From: Datisca glomerata | Taxonomy: Eukaryota > Streptophyta > Magnoliopsida > Cucurbitales > Datiscaceae | Assembly: GCA_003255025.1 (NCBI GenBank) | Contig: QANY01013592.1 | Coordinates: forward strand, 1 to 64,000 | Direction of reading: 5' to 3' | Length of the DNA stretch: 64,000 nt | In this document: piece after piece, positions 1 to 12,639 of the stretch | Numbering within the stretch: position 1 is the first letter of the stretch | Layout of the letters: each line of letters opens with the position of its first letter | The notes under the pieces: model-generated | Told to the model about the DNA's origin: nothing | Database searches by the model: none | Seen by the model: only the letters and a program-made list of their open reading frames with translations | Position numbers and translations under genes: made by a program

Positions 1-1709
1 CACATGATCCTTCTTATAAATCCACTTCCTAATCCCCTTAAAACGAGGATAACAATTTTATGTGTCTCATAATAACAAACATATCCAAAAATTGTGTCAT
101 GTTTTCTCCCATGATTTGTGATATTTAATGAAACAACACATTTATTGAGATAAAACTCAAAATGCGTTCCTAAAATTTAAGATCATAAATTCATAGAAAA
201 ATTCATTATGCTTAAATAATATTTCAAAGATCTTTCATAAATAACAAATTAAAATCAACTTTAAAATAGTAAATTGCTCAACTAATTAAACTTAATTTCT
301 CGTCTCGTACCAGAACGCCTAACTAGACTCTTTACATTCATTACCATAATTCATCATTTGAAACTTTAATATAAAATAGCGTGAGTATAAAATATACTCA
401 GTAGGGAAAATTTTACACATACATAACAAATACATGCGTGTCCAATTCTGTTTAAATAATTAACATAAGCATTGTGTTTAACATATACTTTATAAATCAT
501 TTTCACATTATTTCCTTTGCTTTAGCTTTGCATTTTTCATTACACTCATTCCATGCAATTGTCACATTCCTTCCTTTACTTTAGACATCTTTATGTTTTT
601 CATTGCATTCTTTTTTTTACATTATTCGTGTACTCACTTGTGTAATGTTTAGCCAATCAGAGGCAGTGGGCCAATATTATGAAAACCTGTTCTACTACCG
701 GATCCTTGAGAGTATCACTGAACAATCCAAATGGTCATTCATTAACATTAACATTTATCATTAAACATTAAACATTGTTGGATCCGCCGGTCCCCCGCGT
801 CCCATTTCTCACTCACGCTTTTTGTGACATAAACATCCATCAGGTCTTTTCAATCTTTATTTATTTATTATTTTCATTCTATAAACCTTAAGGTGTAAGC
901 GTGTACATATTCACATTCATTACCATAATGATGTATTCACATTATTAATAGCATAATAATATACAATTAAGCGTGATATCACACAAGAAAATTTCCACAT
1001 ATGTGAGATTCACATACAAGGAATTAAACGAAAGCACCACGACAAACAATTATCCATCATAAATTTTAAGCGTATAATAACTATTCAAGTATGCGTAAAA
1101 TTCTACTTACCTTGAATCTAAAGTAGCTCGAATAATCAACTTGAAAAACCTTAATTTTTGGAAGGTGCAATTAATGAAATTGATTCCAACTTGCATCCAT
1201 GTTTCTCCAACACCCGTACGATGCTCGATCTGAGCACAAGAGGTATCAATGTGTAGATGGTGATGATAGGAATCCAAAAATGACATTCATTTCGATTGGG
1301 TACGTCAGAGATATCCGGATCAAAATCCTAAAATTTATGATATCATTTAATTATTTTGACATCCAAACGAAGGAACTACGACTAACTTGATATATCTTTT
1401 TCAACTTAGCTCCAATTGATAATTCAAAAGTACAGTTAAATCCATCTCATCGAACTCTTCGATTTGAGTACAATATTGTATATAAAAATCTTATATTCAC
1501 ATTAGTCTTTGAGGACACCATAGTCATTTATCTATTTATAGACAATAAACTTATATATAAATGTTTAATCGCATTATTTTGTACACATCTGATAACAACT
1601 TAAACTGTGATCCAATAAGAAATTTCCACATATTCCCAAAACAATAGGATAATCATCCAATATCACTCTAACTTACCCTTAGAGTTTTAATACGGTTAAT
1701 AAATACCTT
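1..1709. other. AT-rich region without gene; possible minus-strand Gypsy LTR remnant
   Basis: I see no gene here. Around 380-410 the reverse complement reads like the TACTGAGTAT...ATACTCAC segment found in many plant Gypsy LTRs. A related segment lies on the + strand near 62065. A GC-richer patch at 780-830 stands out from the AT-rich background. The only longer open frame (1199-1390) has no recognisable similarity. LTR assignment is inference. Confidence 0.3.
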
Positions 1710-2875
1710 GGATATTACCGCTTTCGAGGCTTATTCAAGCCTATTATGTTCCAAACAACAACATTATTCATGTAATAGATGATTGAGCATGGGAACCACT
1801 CATTTGATTGAAAGCATTTGCTTTCATTTTAGCAGCCATATGCCTTTTCCCTTGCTTTTTCCTTGAATTCATTGAACCACTTTCATTTGTTTTGGTCACA
1901 TCAATTGGAGTTGGAGAAGCCGCATTATATTTTATAAGATTTTCAAGATCATCAATAGCAATTTTAGCTACGTACTCTATTGGAAATATCTCTTCCATTT
2001 TTGCTAATTTATCATCCTCATCCTCCAGGTTATCAGGTAGCAAGAGGTCTTTGCCCATCCTCATCTTTGGCCTCGTTCCCTTTTCTGAGCATTTTAACTC
2101 ATTAGTGTTTAGGTTCCTCCATTCCTTTTTTTTCTCATTAACCACCTCAATCTTAGGTTGGACCTTTTTTAGGCTACAATCATGCACATACATATCACAC
2201 TTCTGGCACCTCTTAGGGATACCTTGATATTCCACATCATTATGAATTATTCTAAGCCCATACTCCTCCAAGTCAATTTCCAGAGAATTTGGTAACTCAG
2301 AGAATGCATTGATTTCCAAACAGACTCTAGCAAATGACAATTTTGAGCCTGAAGCAGTCACATAATCCACATATAGAGTCTTACCCACTGTGCTTGATAC
2401 TGAGCTTATGCCATTAAATGTCCACGAAATTGCAGTGAGTTTCCAGAATCTCACCCAAATTGGAATGAGCTTCATCTCTTACTTTGAGATCTCCATATTA
2501 TGAGACCATTTCTTGAGTAGCAATGGCCTTCCCAGTAGATACCATGGTCCAACTTGGAAGATAGAATCCCTTTCTAGAGCTAAAGCAAAACCAAAGAAGA
2601 AGAATCTTGAATCTGTTTCAAAAACTTCCTTCAACCCTTAGTGCTCCCATATTCTATAAGCAGTTTGTTTAATATGGCGATAAGCTGGCTTTTTATCAAG
2701 AAAATGGCCCACCAAAGTGTTTTCCCACTTCTTAATCCCTTCTTTAGTGATTTCTACGCTTAGCCTGTATCTACCATTTATTTCATCCTTTATAGGTTTC
2801 TACAAATTGCCAGGAAAAGGTACAGTCCCCTTCTTCACTCTTTCAACCAGGTCTTCTTTCAAGGAGCTTCGCTAT
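1710..2875 (-). pseudogene. LINE (L1-type) retrotransposon remnant: ORF1-like DUF4283/zinc-knuckle plus start of ORF2
   Basis: Read on the minus strand, 2875 to 1770 encodes a degenerate DUF4283-type protein as found in plant L1 ORF1. It has the hallmark core around FQVGPWYLLGRPLLL (about 2560-2510), then PIWVRFWKL, a KLSFARVCLEI stretch, and a zinc-knuckle-like CQKCDMYVHDC segment near 2200. In-frame stops interrupt it at about 2815, 2640 and 2480, the last just before the 235-residue open part (2475-1768). Immediately downstream, from the ATG at 1771, the frame reads MNNVVVWNIIGLNKPRKR and then stops. This resembles the N-terminus of the LINE ORF2 endonuclease domain (WNIRGLN...P.K). No endonuclease core or reverse transcriptase follows, so the copy is truncated and dead. 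Confidence 0.75.
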
Positions 2876-3040
2876 CCACTCTCCTTACACTCTTGAAATT
2901 ATAGATATTAATTACTCAAAAAATTAAATTGTCTATTGATATAATCACTGCACATAGATCAATCCTCCATAAATAGTTCATAATTAGAGCTATGTAAATA
3001 ATTTCTTAACCCATCTAATTACTTCATTCTACTTGAGTTT

Positions 3041-3407
3041 TGCTTTTTAGAAAAATAATTAAACATGTGGGCCTACATATGTAATTGAATATGTGTTAAA
3101 GGTTATCATAAAGTTCAATCTATTTAAAGTGATCTTACCAAGATTAATGTCATGGAGCTTATAGCATTTATATGGTATGAACGTATTATGTGTACAGACA
3201 AAATTCTACATTTCTAATCTTATGATGAGCCAAAATAGAAATATGAAAAAATATTCCTATATATAAGGGTTATGGTCCCTGATTCAAATGTACGAAATAT
3301 CATTCATATTCTCTCCAACATCCTACATCATTGAGAATATAGAGATTATTCTCTGTGAAAAACCTTATTGAATCAGAAAATCGATAACCAACAATCATAT
3401 GTTTCCA
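3041..3407 (+). repeat. Copia-1 5' LTR
   Basis: This segment matches 8205-8554 over its length. Shared landmarks are aataattaaacatgtgg near the start, taattttatgatg-like text in the middle, and a gaatcagaa-atcgataaccaa segment near the end. It carries a short extra stretch (tatataagggttatgg region, about 3261-3276) missing from the other copy. Exact ends are estimated from the alignment. Confidence 0.75.
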
Positions 3408-3939
3408 TGGAATTGATTCAATTTATAATTAATGCATTTTTGTTTCAATCAAATTCAAATTTTGGTATTGTTATTTCTTTTGGATGCTTGATATTCTAAA
3501 ATAAATTGATTGAAACAACATGTTACCAAAATAACATCTCTTGTGGAGATTAATTTATTTCGAATATTAAGATGGATGTGTGAATGTAGTTAATACAGAT
3601 ATTTACCAACCTAAAGGAAGGTTAATATTTGGTTGATTTACATGTATGCTTGTGGTAATAATATATGTGACAATTATCAGGTGTCCCATGTGAACAACAA
3701 GTCAGTGAAAAGATAGAATTATTGTTTGACCATATTTATTGTCAGTATTTAATTACTACATCAAGAGTATCACTTACAAGTTATTATCTCTGTCCAAAGA
3801 CTAGATATTAATGTTGTGCTAAGTATCTTATGATGGGGCCCACCAATAGTTGAATTTTTTTATTCTTAGGTGAACATGTTTTATTTGTTTCGTTCTTTAT
3901 TCAGCTAATGTTTCTGCTACTATATCTGCAAATATTAAC

Positions 3940-4720
3940 TCCATCCCAATACTAAACGGGACCGAACGTAATGATCGTTCTTAGCTGCATGGATGTAAAC
4001 CTTGTGCTAAGGATTGAACTACCTATTGATCTTACAGATAAAAGTTTAGTTGAGGATAAGCGGGACTTTGAAAGGTGGGATCGTTCAAATCGCATGAGTC
4101 TCATGATCATTAAAGCGTAGAATTCCAGAAGCATTCAGGGGCGGTGTGTTTGAAAAGGTTACTACTCTCAAAGAATTCCTTGAGGAAATTGAAATTTTTT
4201 TGCTAAAAATGTTTAGGTTGAAACAAGCATGCTTTTGGAAATCTTGATTTCAATGAGGTAAAGGAAAAAGAAATATAAATGGAGTACATCATAGAGATTC
4301 TCATCTTGCTTCTAAACTAAAGACACTAAAGCTAGAGTTGTCTGAGGATTTACTCGTGCATTCAGTTTTGTTCCTACAGAATTCAATAAATTTAAGGTCA
4401 ATTATAACTGTTAAAAGGGTAAGTGGTTTCTGAATGAGCTCATTTCTCATTGTGTGCAATAGGAAGAAAGGATGAAGCAAGAAAAGAAAAGACTAAAAGT
4501 GCTCACTTAGCAAGTAAATTAGAGACAAGAACAAGAAAAGGAAAAGGGATAAGGAAGCTGCAAGTGGTCTAGCTTAAAAGAAACAAGATAATGAATCTGA
4601 CTATTACTTTTGCAAGAATATTGGACACATGAAGAGGGATTGTACCAAATATCACGCTTAGCATGCAAGAAAAGGTACACTTCTCACTCTAGCTTATTCT
4701 GAGGTTAATTTAGCTTCAGT
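3940..4720 (+). pseudogene. Copia-1 gag remnant
   Basis: Conceptual translation in shifting frames gives a Copia gag (UBN2-like) pattern: LNGT-Y at the start (about 3950), a DLVLRIE region, ERWDRSNRMSLMIIKA (about 4072-4120), and a single CCHC-like knuckle reading YFCKNIGHMKRDC near 4608-4650. Stops and frameshifts are scattered, and the first knuckle cysteine is not preserved. It would have encoded the particle protein that packages the element RNA. Confidence 0.7.
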
Positions 4721-4729
4721 GCAAGACAC

Positions 4730-5790
4730 ACTTAGTGAATAGATGTTGGTACTACTACTCACATAAGTGTGTCAATGCAGGATTGCCTAAGTTGCCGAAA
4801 TTTAAATGATGTTGAAAGATTCATCTATGTGGGCAATGGAAAATCAGTAAAGGTTGAGGGTATATGTATTTTTAGGTTATTATTAAACACTGGATATTGC
4901 TTGGATTTAAAAGAGACTTATGTTGAACCATCTTATAGAAAGAATTTGGTTTCTATTTCTGCTTTGGAAAAAATTGGTTACTATTGTCATTTAGACATAG
5001 TAAGTTTAGTCTATCTTTGAATTCAAATATTGTTGGTGCCAGTTATTTATCTCTATATATTAACCTATATTTGTTTGATACAATTGCCTTGCTTAATGAG
5101 ACCTTGCATGTGAGTTCACGTGGAATGAAAAACAAATTAATCAATGAGAATTCCGCTTCATTATGACACAAGCGCTTAGGTCATATTTATAAAAGTAGAA
5201 TTGATTGGCTTGTGTCTGATGTGATTCTTGATTCCCTTGATTTCACAGACTTTGAAGTTTGCGTTGATTGTATAAAGGGAAATACACAAACACAAAGAGA
5301 TTAAATGTCAACGAAGTTTTAAATGTCTTAGAACTAACTCACATGAATATTTGTGGACCATTTCCTACAACTTCTTGGAATGGTAAAAAAATATTTCATT
5401 TCGTTCATAGACGATTGCTCACGTTATGCCTACATGTATCTCATTCATGAGAAGTCACTAGACTTGTTCACAGCTTACAAAGCTGAGGTTGAGAACCAAC
5501 TCAACAAAATAATTAAGAATGTCAGATCTGATCGTGATAGTGAGTACTATAACAGATACAATGGATCAAGTGAACAACATCTAAGCACATTTGTTAAATT
5601 CCTAGAGGAATGCGAAATAGTCCCATAGCACACAATATTAGGACCTCCTAGTATGAATAGTGTAGCTGAGAAAGGAAATGTAACAGCTTATATTCTCAAC
5701 AGAGTGCCAACTAAGGCGTAAACCAAAACTACTTATGAGCTTTGGGCTGGTAAGAAACTTAGTTTGAAACATTTTCACATTTGAGGATAT
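4730..5790 (+). pseudogene. Copia-1 protease and integrase remnant
   Basis: The protease part shows a THISVSMQDCL-type segment (4757-4790) followed by the usual VGNGKSVKVEGIG-like strand. The gag-pre-integrase region reads HKRLGHIYKSRIDWL near 5168. The integrase core is recognisable as ISFIDDCSRYAYMYL (about 5398-5442), then VRSDRDSEYYN and a PPSMNSVAEKGN segment (about 5644-5680), where the second and third acidic catalytic residues normally lie. Frames change several times and stops are present. A G-run with three N bases follows at 5960-5983. Confidence 0.75.
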
Positions 5791-5959
5791 TCAGCTGAGG
5801 AAGGCTTTATAGGTCAAATGAAAAAAATTAGATAGTAGAACTATTAGATATTAAATTATTCGATACTCTAAGAGATCAAGGGGTTACAAGTTTTATGATT
5901 CCACAAGTAAGTCAAGTTTTGAAACATAAACTACAATATTCTTTGAGGATATTAAGTTT

Positions 5960-5983
5960 GGGGGGGGGGGGGNNNGGGGGGGG
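5960..5983. other. Poly-G run with NNN (unresolved homopolymer)
   Basis: Thirteen G, three N (5973-5975) and eight G. This is most simply an unresolved homopolymer or small gap in the assembly inside Copia-1. Translations across it are not meaningful. Confidence 0.9.
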
Positions 5984-6307
5984 AGAAATAAGGTTAGAGA
6001 CTTTGTCTTTGAATAGGAATATGTTACTATTTCCACAATTGCTTTTGACAATGATCAGGTTCCTATTCCTAAAAAATTGATCAAACAATAAGTCTAGAAC
6101 TTCAAGACAATGTTGAATTTTTCCCAACATAAAATGAAGTAATTATTCTTGAAGATCAAACTCAACAACCTCAAGAACAAATGTCATTGAGGAGATCTAC
6201 AAAAGAGAGGAGAAAGGCAATGTCATATGACTATGTGGTCTTTCTACAAGAATGGGAGGATGACATTAGAGTGATGGATTGATGCCATGAATGAATAGTT
6301 CAAGTCC

Positions 6308-7804
6308 ATGAAAGGCAATGATGTTTGGGTCTCATCCCATTGCCTGGAGGTGCGAAGCCCATTGGTTGCAAATAAATATTTAAAACCAAGAGGGATTCGA
6401 AGGGTAATGTGGAGAGATATCAAGCTCGTCTTGTTGCAAAAGGGCTTTACTCAAAAGGAAGGTATTGATTTCAAAGAGATTTTTTTCCAGTTTCAATGAA
6501 AAACTCTTTTAGGACTATCATGGCACTAGTGACACATTTTGAACTTGAGCTTCATCAAAATGATATAAAAATAATGTTTTTCAATGGTAAATAATTTATA
6601 TGGTGCAACCGAAAAATTTTGTGCCAAGAGACCCTAAGAAGATGGTTTACAAATTAAAGAATTTCATATACATGCTTAAGCAAGCTTCCCCTAAATGGTA
6701 TCATAAATTTCATCAACTAATAGCCTCGTTTTGTTTTGAGATGAATGCAGTTGATGCTTGTGTATACCATAAACTTAGTGGGAGTAGATATATCTTCCTG
6801 GTACTATATGTTGATGACATACTGCTTGCTAGTAGCGATATAGGCATATTGCACAGAGTCAATAGATTTCTATCAAAAAAATTTGAAATGAAAGATCTTG
6901 GTGACTCTTTTTTTGTATTAGAAATACAAATATATTGAGATCGCTGCCAGAGTATACTTGAGTTATCATAAAAGAGCTATATCGGGAATGTACTTAAGAG
7001 ATTTGACATGCAGGATTGTAAATCAGGAGACTCCCATGTTGGTAAGGGAGACTAGTTTAGTCTCAATCAATGCCCAAAAAATGACCTTGAAGTTAAAGAA
7101 ATGTAGAAGATTCCTTATGCACATCACCTGTGGGGAGTCTAATGTATGCTCAAGTTTGTATACGTTTGGATATAATGACATACATTGTTGAGATGCTGGA
7201 CAGATATTTAAGTAACCCTGGGATGGATCATTGGAAAGCAACCAAACGGGTTATGCAGTATTTGCAGAGAACAAAGGATTACATGCTCACATATATAAGA
7301 TCATACCAAGTGGAGATCATTGGATATTTTGGTTCAAATTTTGCTGGATGCCAAGATAGTCAAAGATCAATATCATGCATGCTATATCTACTTACTAGTT
7401 GAAGGAGCTATTTCTTGAAAGAGTGCTAAGCAAACACTCATAGCTTCCTCCATCGTGGCAATAGAGTTTATAGTGTGTTATGAGACATCCAACTATGAAA
7501 TATGGGTGCGAAACTTTGTCATTATGGGATCTTGGAAAAAATTGAAAGGCCATTAAAATTGTTTTGTTACAATAAGTTTGCAGTGCTATATTCTAATAAC
7601 AATAGGAGCTCGTCGAAGCCAATGTATATAGAGATCAAGTTTCTAGTTGTTAAAGAAAGAGTTCAAAGTGACCAGGTGTCTATAGAGCATATAAGCACAA
7701 GTTTTATGATTGTGGATCTGCTTACTAAAGGACTTCCACCCAAGGTCTTTCATGAGCACACTACTCACATGAGTGTCATGTTATTTGATGGTATGCTAGT
7801 TTAG
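6308..7804 (+). pseudogene. Copia-1 reverse transcriptase and RNase H remnant
   Basis: The reverse transcriptase begins around 6308 (KGNDVW, KPRGIRR.MWRDIK) and its best part is 6600-6938. There YKLKN.IYMLKQASPKWYHKF precedes the intact catalytic motif YVDDILLASSD, followed by KKFEMKDLGD. RNase H-like text follows: a YLSNPGMDHWKATKRVMQYL stretch (7202-7261), then degenerate segments to 7804 including IEIKFLVVKERVQSDQVSIEHIS. At least four frame changes or stops separate these parts. Confidence 0.8.
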
Positions 7805-8204
7805 TGTGAGTTTGTATTTAAATGCCATTTCATTTTTGACACATTTTATGTTTATGGTTATTTGCTACATAAATAAAGAATTCAGTTAAGTTTTCACTCT
7901 GATCTAGTTTAATGTGATCTCACTAAAGAATAAAGTTAGACCAGTTGGAAATGGACATGTACATCACATTACATGAATTTCCATGCTACACATCCATACT
8001 TAGTCTATGTCATTTGATTATATCGATATACGTGACCATTGATGGATTTAGTTACTATGCATGTGACAAAGATCACTTTGATCCTATATTGATATAATTA
8101 ATGGACGAGATTATTTGGAAATACTTGTTCATGATAGCAAATGGTTTAAGCTCATAAACTCATGCACATTTTGTAAGGCAACGTATGTGGCCCAAGAGAG
8201 AGAT

Positions 8205-8554
8205 TGTTGGAGAAATAATTAAACATGTGGACCCATATATGTAATTGAATGTGTTAAAAGATTATCATAAAGTTCAGTCAATTTAAAGTGATATTACCAA
8301 GTTTAATGTCATTGGGCTTAGAGCATTTATAAGGTATGGGCTTATTATGTGTAGAAACATAATTCTATATATCTAATTTTATGATGGACCAAAATAAAAA
8401 TATAGAAAAATATTCCTAGGTCCCTAATTCAAAAGGTATGAAATATTATTCCTACTCTTTCTGACATCTCATCATCATTAAGAATACATAGATTCTTCTC
8501 CAAGAAAAACTTTATTGAATCAGAATATCGATAACCAATAATAATTTATTTTCA
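8205..8554 (+). repeat. Copia-1 3' LTR
   Basis: Starts TGTTGGAGAAATAATT directly after the purine tract and ends near ttca at 8554. It pairs with 3041-3407, from which it differs by substitutions and indels. Confidence 0.75.
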
Positions 8555-9789
8555 TGGATCAAGGTACGCTTCCATGTTCAATCCCTCAATGATTTGATAT
8601 GGAGGATCTTAGTTGAATTAGGTTTTCTCTGAATTTTTGAGTTCAATGATTATTTTCTAATGAATGATAAACTTATGACTTTATCTTAATTTGAGCGTTC
8701 ATATCGTTTAAGATCCGAATGGATAATAAGAGACCTATATATATCATTACATAATGAGGATTGAGTTCCATCAAGTAAATTAACAGTCCAGATGTTTACT
8801 TTATTATACTTCTAAGATACAACATGAATTGTGTTCAATGAGATATGTGGACTTTTAGTGAGGAAGTCAAAAAACATAATCTTATATACATGAGTTCATT
8901 AACTACTCAGGATTGAGATTGTTCTATATATGTCATCAATATAATAAAATTTGAATACTCTATACGCTAACGATATTGTTAGATATTCACATTTAGTGTG
9001 CCCCAGTCATTTGAAATCTCATTATCTAAAGTACACTCATTCTATCTAAAATTATTCCATTCTTAACGAAAATGAACTGTACTTGTAATTATTGATTAAT
9101 AAGATTTCATTTTTAATTATTAATTACGAATATTTTTATTATTATCATTAAACATTATTCACTCATATACAACTCTTATAAACAACGTTTAAGGTGACAT
9201 AAATAATCATGAAATTTTGATGTCATTTATACAATAACCAACACCACATGCATACAAACATTAAATAAAAACTATTTTATTTATTAATTAACAATAAAAA
9301 TAAAATCTTTACATTATATGCTTATAGATATTATTCTCAATAAGGGTATGATGCATGTAAACTATAAATGAAACCGTGATATCGATAGTTGGATAAAATT
9401 AGAAAACCAATTATATAATGTTATAAGAATATATTTAGAATAAAATCAAAATTAGTTGAACATAAAGGTCTAGAAAGTTTCTCTCATATTACCCCATTTG
9501 CATATACTAAATATAGATTTATACATACGATAGATCGATAATTTGACATCAATAAAGTAATCTAATATGTGATGTGATCAAATCAATTCTCTTTTACTAC
9601 ATTTAAATGATATGTACTCTAAAAAAATTAATGTGTCATTTCACTTTTACATATTATTTTTATGTCACAAGAATAAGATGTAGGTATCGAGTTGGAATAA
9701 AAAAAATAAATATATCAAATTTATTACAAATAATTTACGTTTAAAATGAAATGTCAAAAATAACTTTTTATCCAGATTCATTTAAATAA
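8555..9789. other. AT-rich stretch, nothing recognised
   Basis: No coding similarity, RNA gene or clear repeat structure is visible on either strand. Confidence 0.6.
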
Positions 9790-10386
9790 TATTGTCCGGA
9801 CCGACCCGAACACAAACATAGTCCTCCGCCATTCACCTCCTCCCTCTGTCACCATTGCCGGCATCCCTCCGTTGCTTTGCTTGGTTGCTATTGCCGGTGT
9901 CCCTCCGTTGCCATTGTCGGTCTCCCTACTTCGACGTTAAGGTTAGTAGAGTTTCCTATTTTCTCTCTCCATCAAATCCTAGTTATAAAATACAGTAATT
10001 CTGACTGTACTTCTTTTCAACACCTAAATCTCGCTCACCAATGTTTTAAAGATAGACATATCGGTATACAGAGAGAAAGAGGAGTGAGACAGAGAATCAG
10101 AAAAAACAGAGAGAAACATAGGAAGTTCCACCATTGATGGCAAGAAAAATAGTAGTAGCCCAGCCATAGAACCAGAATTTCCTCCTCCGTTGCTATTGCG
10201 AGAATTTCTGTGCCGGCGAGGACGCCGTGGCGGCCGGAGAGACGCTCAGGAGATTCAATGAGGTCGGATTAAGAAGCACGCTTGTTTATGCCGTTGAATA
10301 TGCTTCTAATAATTAAGCTTGTGATCGAAACCTTGAAAGATTTCTTCAAACGGTCAATTCTACAAAATCTCTTCCACCTGCTTCTG
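9790..10386 (+). pseudogene. Proline dehydrogenase gene fragment (pseudo-exon with retained donor site)
   Basis: From 10200 a frame reads ENFCAGEDAVAAGETLRRFN, then a GLRSTLVYAVEYASNN block, an in-frame TAA at 10314-10316, and ACDRNLERFLQTVNSTKSLP up to PPAS. At 10386 a GTAAGT donor follows in phase 0. This matches the family pattern of plant mitochondrial proline dehydrogenase (FCAGE...GLRS.L.Y..E...ACDRN...F), the flavoenzyme that oxidises proline to pyrroline-5-carboxylate. Only about 62 codons are present. Upstream (9790-10199) is a GC-richer stretch, including repeats of tccctccgttgc, that does not look like the N-terminal part of the enzyme. No further exons are seen downstream. The retained donor points to a DNA-level copy, captured or left over, not a processed retrocopy. 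Confidence 0.8.
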
Positions 10387-11085
10387 TAAGTCTCTTCATC
10401 ATCTAAAAAAATCACTAATTATTATTAATTATTGTTATTTTATCTTGATTTTTCATGATTTTCACGTTTTGATTTTCCTTTGCAACTTGATTCCGTGCGT
10501 TTTGTTTTTCAGCTTGTAAATGCTCTGTTGGAGCATAGTAGTCCATTTTGTTTCAGTGGACGTTTTGATTTTTTTTTAAAATGAAACGTTTCAGATTTTT
10601 CAGTATTCCGATATTTCGTTTCGAAATTTTTTTTGGACATGCTAAAATAATCTTATAAAATTTATTAAGAATAATATAATAAATAACTAGCAATATACAC
10701 ATGTTATCATTAAAAACTTATTTATTTTGAGAACTCGTACTTAATTCTAAGCATTCCAATTTATATAAAAGCATTTTCGCAATTATTCACATGAAAAAAA
10801 TAACAAATCGATGTACAAATCACTCAATTAGTCTAAAAAATCACTCATTTAGTCTAAATAATCTCCCATTTATTTAAATTTATAATATAAATAAATAACA
10901 CATTTAATCTAAACAAGTTATCCATTTTAAAACATAATATTAGAAAAAAATTTAACTAACCATAGAAGAAAAATTAACTCTAGTAAATTAAAAAATCAAT
11001 GTAACAAAAAAGAAGTAAAAAAATTATTATCGAACAAAATTGAAGTAAAGGATAAGTTGCATTCGTTAATATGTACTACAGTTTT
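10387..11085. other. AT-rich stretch after the proline dehydrogenase fragment
   Basis: Begins with the donor-side intron sequence of the pseudo-exon. I find no second exon of proline dehydrogenase and nothing else recognisable. Confidence 0.5.
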
Positions 11086-11285
11086 GTAAGAGAGGGCCAG
11101 TTCCAACCTAGATGACATTTCGCCCATTCCGGGCGAAATTGACATATTCCAACCGAAATGTTATTTTTGGCCGGAATTGACCAGATTTTTAGTCAGAAAA
11201 TTTACTATCCCCAATCCGTTCCATCCCCGTGCCGAAATCAGAATGTTCCGGCCATTCCAGCTGGAACGGAACGGAGTTTGCTATT
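11086..11285. repeat. GC-richer repeat with CCGGAATT-like words and small hairpins
   Basis: A 200-bp island rich in ttccggcc, ccgaaat and ggaacgg words. It contains a perfect 9-bp-arm hairpin (atttcgccc/gggcgaaat, 11117-11139) and the palindrome ttccagctggaa near 11259. It resembles a decayed transposon terminus, but I cannot assign a family. Confidence 0.35.
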
Positions 11286-12639
11286 ATTGTTTTGAGACTT
11301 TTTCTAAAATTTATTTTTGTCCATAACGAGTGAGCTTTTCTTTGTAAGAACTGTGTTGAAAGTCTATTTCAGTGGTCCTTCTCTTCTATATATATATATA
11401 TAAAAATAAATAAAAGAATGAGTTAGATAAAACCTGAATATTCAGGTTCAACCCAGCAAGCAATTTAAAAATATAAGAGTATTCTTGGTATATTGAGAAA
11501 CTTTAACGCTGTTAATAAGAAAATAACGGTTTTAGACTTTTAAGTCTCCAAACGAAAATTTTAAGGGAGGTTCGTGTCTTTTTTTAAACTGTAAAAAGTG
11601 TCTGTGTTTTTTAAGTAAACTATAAGAGATGCATAAGTATTTTTTCCTAGATGTTTTTACTATTTATACCTTAACTAATCTATGAATGGTTGTCAATTAC
11701 TTGTTTATAAAAAATTAGTTTGTGTTTAATTAGGTTTTTACATAACTACTCTACTTGAAAATTAGAGTTAAACTTAAAATATTTTAAGTAATTAATCAAG
11801 ATAAAACAAACATAACCACATCATAAATCATAAACATTAAAACTTTATATATGACATGACCATATCAATATGATATCATGCAAATAATTCCTCCTTCCCT
11901 GTGTTCATGGAAGCCGTCACAAGTAATAAATCTTTGAAATAAAATCACACGCACATATATATAAGTTTTGGTATAAAAGTCTCTTATGATATCATGTGTT
12001 ATTGCTCTCTAACTCTTATAGTGCCATGTGTCACTGTATTCTAATTCTATTGTGCCGTATGTGATTGATTAATTAATATCTATCAATATATTAAAAATAA
12101 ATAAAGGTACATAATTGCTAATTAATTACAATAAATGAATGTTTTATTAATAGAGTACATGGTCTATTTATTAATTTAATATTTGATTGTTAATTTTAGA
12201 TGTGGTATGTTAATTATATCTATTTAGTTTGACAAAATATAAATTAATTTGACAATAAATTTTTTATATATATTAAAAGTTGGGTGGGCACCTTATATTC
12301 TGCCACATGTCCATACTCAACTTCTCCCAAGTGGCAAAATGATTACACTACAAAATAATAAATTCATATCTTATTGACATTTAATTTATTAGGATTAATT
12401 ACTTTATATAATAAAATATGATTAAGAAACAATAAACATTAGAGTTTTTCCTATCAAATTTAGAGTTTCAATGTACTGATTTAATTGTGTTTTTATAGTT
12501 TAAGTATGATATGAAAAAATATTTTATATCATGAATCAACTTATATACTTGATATAAAACCAAGAAAACTCTATACCTTACAGGATAACAAACAATACTG
12601 CAACCACGAGAATTTTTTTTCCAATACTCTAAACATTTT
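11286..12639. other. AT-rich intergenic stretch
   Basis: Contains an AT microsatellite (about 11386-11402) and a perfect 18-bp palindrome aacctgaatattcaggtt (11431-11448). No gene is recognised. An LTR for the downstream Copia-2 would be expected around here, but I could not find a matching copy. Confidence 0.5.

Larger units (their letters stand above)
3041..8554 (+). mobile_element. Copia-1: degenerate Ty1/Copia LTR retrotransposon, near full length
   Basis: Two related direct repeats bound the element (3041-3407 and 8205-8554). Between them lie Copia domains in the Ty1/Copia order gag, protease, integrase, reverse transcriptase, RNase H, all on the + strand. A purine-rich tract (cccaagagagagat, 8191-8204) sits just before the downstream LTR, as expected for the plus-strand primer site. 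Many stops and frameshifts break the coding region, so it is not functional. I cannot identify a clean target-site duplication, and the sequence after the 5' LTR does not match the usual tRNA-Met primer site. LTR divergence, including a short indel, points to an old insertion. Confidence 0.85.

Noticed and set aside
1808..2227. 139-codon + strand frame
   Set aside because: It is the antisense of the LINE ORF1-like sequence.
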